Shown here: piece by piece, positions 60,829-64,000 of the stretch
How the letters are laid out: each line of letters starts with the position of its first letter
Numbering within the stretch: position 1 is the stretch's first letter
Source: an uncultured Clostridia bacterium
GTDB taxonomy: Bacteria > Bacillota > Clostridia > Oscillospirales > Ruminococcaceae
Length of the DNA: 64,000 nucleotides
NCBI GenBank assembly: GCA_947631995.1
Contig: CANRNT010000001.1
Span: forward strand, 1-64,000
Direction of reading: 5' to 3'
Notes under the pieces: generated by a model
What the model was told of the DNA's origin: nothing
The model's input: the letters and a program-made list of their open reading frames with translations, nothing else
Database searches by the model: none
Position numbers and translations under genes: made by a program

Positions 60829-61220
60829 AAAATCGCCGACCTATAGTCGGCGAAATGATTTTTCTAGGCGCAAAAGCTGATAGCACAGGAAGAAATTTTC
60901 GGTTTTCAGAAAAAATCGCCGTCTGCATTAAGACGGCAAAAGCTTTTTAGATACTTTGACCGCCTAAGACAGCCAAAGTATAGTAAATAGTAAAAAATCA
61001 TGGTTTTGCAAAGCAAAATCGCCGACCCATAGTCGGCGAAATGATTTTTCTAGGCGCAAAAGCTGATAGCACGGGAAGAAATTTTCGGTTTTCAAAGAAA
61101 ATCGCCGTCTGTATTACGACGGCGAAAGCTTTTTTGGATACTTTGACCGCCTAAGACAGCCAAAGCATAGTAAATAGTAAAAAATCATGGTTTTGCAAAG
61201 CAAAATCGCCGACCCATAGT
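60829..61220. repeat. Tandem multi-hairpin repeat, ~187 bp period, two full copies plus a truncated third
   Basis: Units begin at ~60829, ~61015 and ~61202 (truncated): AAAATCGCCGACC[T/C]ATAGTCGGCGAAATGATTTTTCTAGGCGCAAAAGCTGATAGCAC... Confidence 0.88.
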
Positions 61221-61501
61221 CCTTTGGCTTTGCCTAAGTGTAGTGAAAAGTAAATAGTGAATAGTACAGAAACGCCTAGAAACGTATACTATAAACTATT
61301 TATCCCGAAATGGGTGCAGTTTTTCTCAGAACCAAAACAAGTTGGTAGCGCAGCTTAGCCGTTGTGAGCGCGTTTACAAGCGAACAGGATAAGCAAGCGA
61401 GACTTGTTTTGGAGAGGAGGAGCGATGGAGTGAGTGAGAGGTGACTTTTCCACAAGTATAAAAGAAAAGTCGCCGCGAGTGATACGAAATCCGCGACGAC
61501 G

Positions 61502-61577
61502 TGGTGGAGCTAAGGGGAATCGAACCCCTGACCTGTTACATGCGAAGCAACCGCTCTACCATCTGAGCTATAACCCC
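61502..61577 (-). tRNA. tRNA-Ala (anticodon CGC), CCA encoded
   Basis: Minus strand GGGGTTATAGCTCAGATGGTAGAGCGGTTGCTTCGCATGTAACAGGTCAGGGGTTCGATTCCCCTTAGCTCCACCA. Confidence 0.95.
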
Positions 61578-61652
61578 ACACGGACTCTCAAAAGTCCGTT
61601 GAATATTATATCACATTTTTACGGAGATGTCAATAGCCTTGCTGCCATTTTT

Positions 61653-62516
61653 TCAGCCATTGCTGTCCTGACTGTCGGTGTCCGCGGCGCTGTCATCGCT
61701 TTTGAAGCTTTCCGGGAACGCCTCTTCCTCATTGTCAGACCTGTTCTCACCGTAGGTAGAAAGCTTTGCGGAGATTATTTTTATCTCCTGCTTCGGCTTT
61801 TTATTCTCATCGACCTCGGCTGAGTTTATCTTCTCAACAACGTCCATACCGTCATATACCTGACCGAATATAGTGAACTGCTGCGAAAAATTCGGCACTC
61901 CGCCTTTTTCTGTAAAATACTTTATAAGCTGCTCATTGGCGTCAAGCTCGTTCATCTCGTTTATCATATCATCATCGAACACAACGGAGTTTACAAACAG
62001 TATCCTGCTTCCCGTAGTGTTTCTCTTATTGAACACGCCTTTTTCCCTGCCAAAAGTACACAATGCCCCGCGAAACGGCCAAAGGTCGTTTGATTTTTCA
62101 GGCTCAAGCATTTCCTTATCGGTATCATCTGTATCGTTGCCGTCCGGCGCTTTGCCACCTGCAAAGGCATAGGCTTTCTGCTCGTCCTCGATGTAAAAAT
62201 AATATGTTCCGTCATAGTAGCCGTCGTTGACGAGCTTTTTGAAATATTCGCAAAACTTCGGGGCTTGCTCCTCGAACAGCACGGCTTTTACAGTACCCAT
62301 AGTAGTTTCAAAAATGACTACCGTATCATCGTCGTCAGGCAAGGTATACTGGATAAAATTTATTTTTTCCGCTTCCTCCAAGCTTTGACTCTGCGTATGC
62401 AGGCAGGAGAACGATATAAGCATTATGACCGCCAACAGCGCCATTACCATTGAAGCCTTGAACACTCGCATAGCATTCATGCTATTCCGTTGTTTTTGTA
62501 TAGGTGTCATTGCCAT
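61653..62516 (-). CDS. Cyclophilin-type peptidyl-prolyl isomerase, exported/membrane-anchored
   Basis: VVIFETTMGTVKAVLFEEQAPKFCEYFKKLVNDGYYDGTYYFYIED, FTIFGQVYDGMDVVEKI; N-terminal TM. Confidence 0.9.
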   Translation of the reverse strand: MAMTPIQKQRNSMNAMRVFKASMVMALLAVIMLISFSCLHTQSQSLEEAEKINFIQYTLPDDDDTVVIFETTMGTVKAVLFEEQAPKFCEYFKKLVNDGYYDGTYYFYIEDEQKAYAFAGGKAPDGNDTDDTDKEMLEPEKSNDLWPFRGALCTFGREKGVFNKRNTTGSRILFVNSVVFDDDMINEMNELDANEQLIKYFTEKGGVPNFSQQFTIFGQVYDGMDVVEKINSAEVDENKKPKQEIKIISAKLSTYGENRSDNEEEAFPESFKSDDSAADTDSQDSNG

Positions 62517-62536
62517 AGCTTTATACTTCCCCTTTA

Positions 62537-63964
62537 TCAGACTTTTTTCGTTATTCTCGTGCCCTGACGGCTTTCTTCCACAATATATCCCATTTCAGCT
62601 ATCTTATCGCGGAGCATATCCGCTGTTGCGAAGTCCTTGCGCGCCCTTGCTTCCTTGCGCTGCTCGACAAGCTCCATTACTTCCTCGGGTATATCCTGCT
62701 GCTCGTCGGCGGCTATCAGCTTTTCCGCACGGTCGATAATACCTATCGAGAGCACCTCGTCCATACTTGCAGCAGCGGCAAGCTTTGTAGCGGCATTTGT
62801 GTCAGCCTTGAAAACGTCATACAACGCCGTTACAGCGTTTGAAGTATTTATATCGTCGTTCATAGCGGCAATGAAGCTGTTTTTCAGTACATTTAAAACA
62901 TTCTCATCAACGGGCGAGGTATCCTTTTCCTTTATGAGCTGAGCTGTTCTTGCAACAAGCTTATCGTATGCGGTCTTTGCGTTATTCAGGTTATCATAGC
63001 TGAAAACCAGCGATTTGCGGTAGTGCGACTGCAAGCAGAAGAACCTGTATACGAGAGGGTCATATCCTTTTTCCTCAAGAAGAGATACCGTCAAAAACTC
63101 GCCTTTGGATTTGCTCATCTTGCCGTCGGAGGTGTTAAGGTGATGAACATGGAACCAATATCTGCACCAATCGTGGCCGAGGTAAGCTTCCGACTGCGCT
63201 ATCTCGTTGGTATGGTGCGGGAACTGATTGTCTATGCCGCCGCAATGGATATCAAGGTACTCGCCGTTATTCTTCATGCTTATGCAGGAGCACTCTATAT
63301 GCCAGCCGGGATATCCCAATCCCCACGGTGAGTTCCATTTAAGCTCCTGGTCGCCAAACTTTGATTTTGTGAACCAAAGAGCGAAATCCGCCTTGTTGCG
63401 TTTATTATCGTCAGCCTCAACGCCCTCGCGGACGCCGACTGCCAAGTCTTCTTCCGAAACATCGCCGAACACATAATATTTTGACAGCTTAGAGGTATCG
63501 AAATACACGTTGCCGCCTGCCGTATAGGCATAGCCCTTTTGTTCGAGAGCCTTTATCACCTTGATAAACTCTCCGATATACGATGTTGCAGGCACGACGG
63601 TATCAGGCTTGCGGATATTGAGCTTTTTGCAGTCGGCAAAGAAAGCGTCGGTATAAAACTTAGCAATCTCCATTACGGTCTTATGCTCTCTTTTTGCGCC
63701 TTTAAGCATTTTATCGTCACCAGTATCGCCGTCGGACGTAAGGTGACCGACATCGGTTATATTCATTACCCTGTTTACGTCATAGCCTGAATATCTCAGA
63801 TACTTTTCCAAGATATCCTCCATAATGTAGCTTCTGAGATTGCCGATATGCGCATAGTGATACACCGTCGGTCCGCAGGTATACATACTCACCTTTCCCT
63901 CGGTATGCGGGACAAACTCCTCTACCTTATGCGATGTTGAATTATACAGCTTTAATCCGCTCAT
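62537..63964 (-). CDS. cysS: Cysteinyl-tRNA synthetase
   Basis: MYTCGPTVYHYAHIGNLRSYIMEDIL, WHIECSCISM, KMSKSKGEFLTV. Confidence 0.98.
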   Translation of the reverse strand: MSGLKLYNSTSHKVEEFVPHTEGKVSMYTCGPTVYHYAHIGNLRSYIMEDILEKYLRYSGYDVNRVMNITDVGHLTSDGDTGDDKMLKGAKREHKTVMEIAKFYTDAFFADCKKLNIRKPDTVVPATSYIGEFIKVIKALEQKGYAYTAGGNVYFDTSKLSKYYVFGDVSEEDLAVGVREGVEADDNKRNKADFALWFTKSKFGDQELKWNSPWGLGYPGWHIECSCISMKNNGEYLDIHCGGIDNQFPHHTNEIAQSEAYLGHDWCRYWFHVHHLNTSDGKMSKSKGEFLTVSLLEEKGYDPLVYRFFCLQSHYRKSLVFSYDNLNNAKTAYDKLVARTAQLIKEKDTSPVDENVLNVLKNSFIAAMNDDINTSNAVTALYDVFKADTNAATKLAAAASMDEVLSIGIIDRAEKLIAADEQQDIPEEVMELVEQRKEARARKDFATADMLRDKIAEMGYIVEESRQGTRITKKV

Positions 63965-64000
63965 ATGAAAAGTCCTTTCTTGTTTTAGTCTTGTCTAAGT

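Noticed and set aside
60829-61220. CRISPR array
   Set aside because: Repeat units are ~187 bp with internal hairpins and no unique spacers of CRISPR length; no cas genes in the window.
61434-61823. + strand 129-aa ORF (RGGAKGNRTPDLLHAKQPLYHLSYNP)
   Set aside because: This is the antisense translation of the tRNA-Ala gene plus flanking DNA, a common spurious annotation.
1-64000. Prophage, transposase or toxin-antitoxin module
   Set aside because: No integrase, transposase, phage structural or TA-type protein was recognised; the window is mainly syntenic-looking housekeeping DNA.

Overview
This 64 kb window is a chromosomal segment of a spore-forming Firmicute. Protein content suggests Clostridia/Oscillospiraceae; the genus is not certain. 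It is gene-dense and mostly housekeeping: der-plsY-gpsA, tig-clpP-clpX, pdxS-pdxT with a divergent pdxR, spoIIGA-sigE, a large-type FGAM synthase, eno, pgi, ileS behind a T-box leader, thrC, rnhB, rbgA, two signal peptidases, rplS, cysS, tRNA-Leu(UAG) and tRNA-Ala(CGC). The most unusual locus is a tightly overlapping five-gene operon at ~2.2-6.95 kb. It encodes a circularly permuted ATP-grasp, an alpha-E protein, a transglutaminase-like protease and two tandem M14/AstE-like deacylases. The second deacylase appears to have lost its metal ligands and catalytic Glu, and the operon leader holds a terminator hairpin just after a consensus promoter. The main non-coding signals are two families of multi-hairpin tandem repeats: a 302-bp-period duplicated element with a possible three-way junction and a tRNA-like T-arm (7044-7585), and a ~187-bp-period repeat (60829-61220). 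They share an ATCGCCGNC...GNCGGCGAA hairpin with an apparent compensatory change. Other points: an alpha-toxin-like zinc phospholipase C with a stunted signal peptide and a beta-trefoil-like tail, a missed 54-aa Cys-rich DUF1540 gene, and overlapping face-to-face promoters at pdxR/pdxS. All calls come from reading the sequence and ORF translations; no database search was run.
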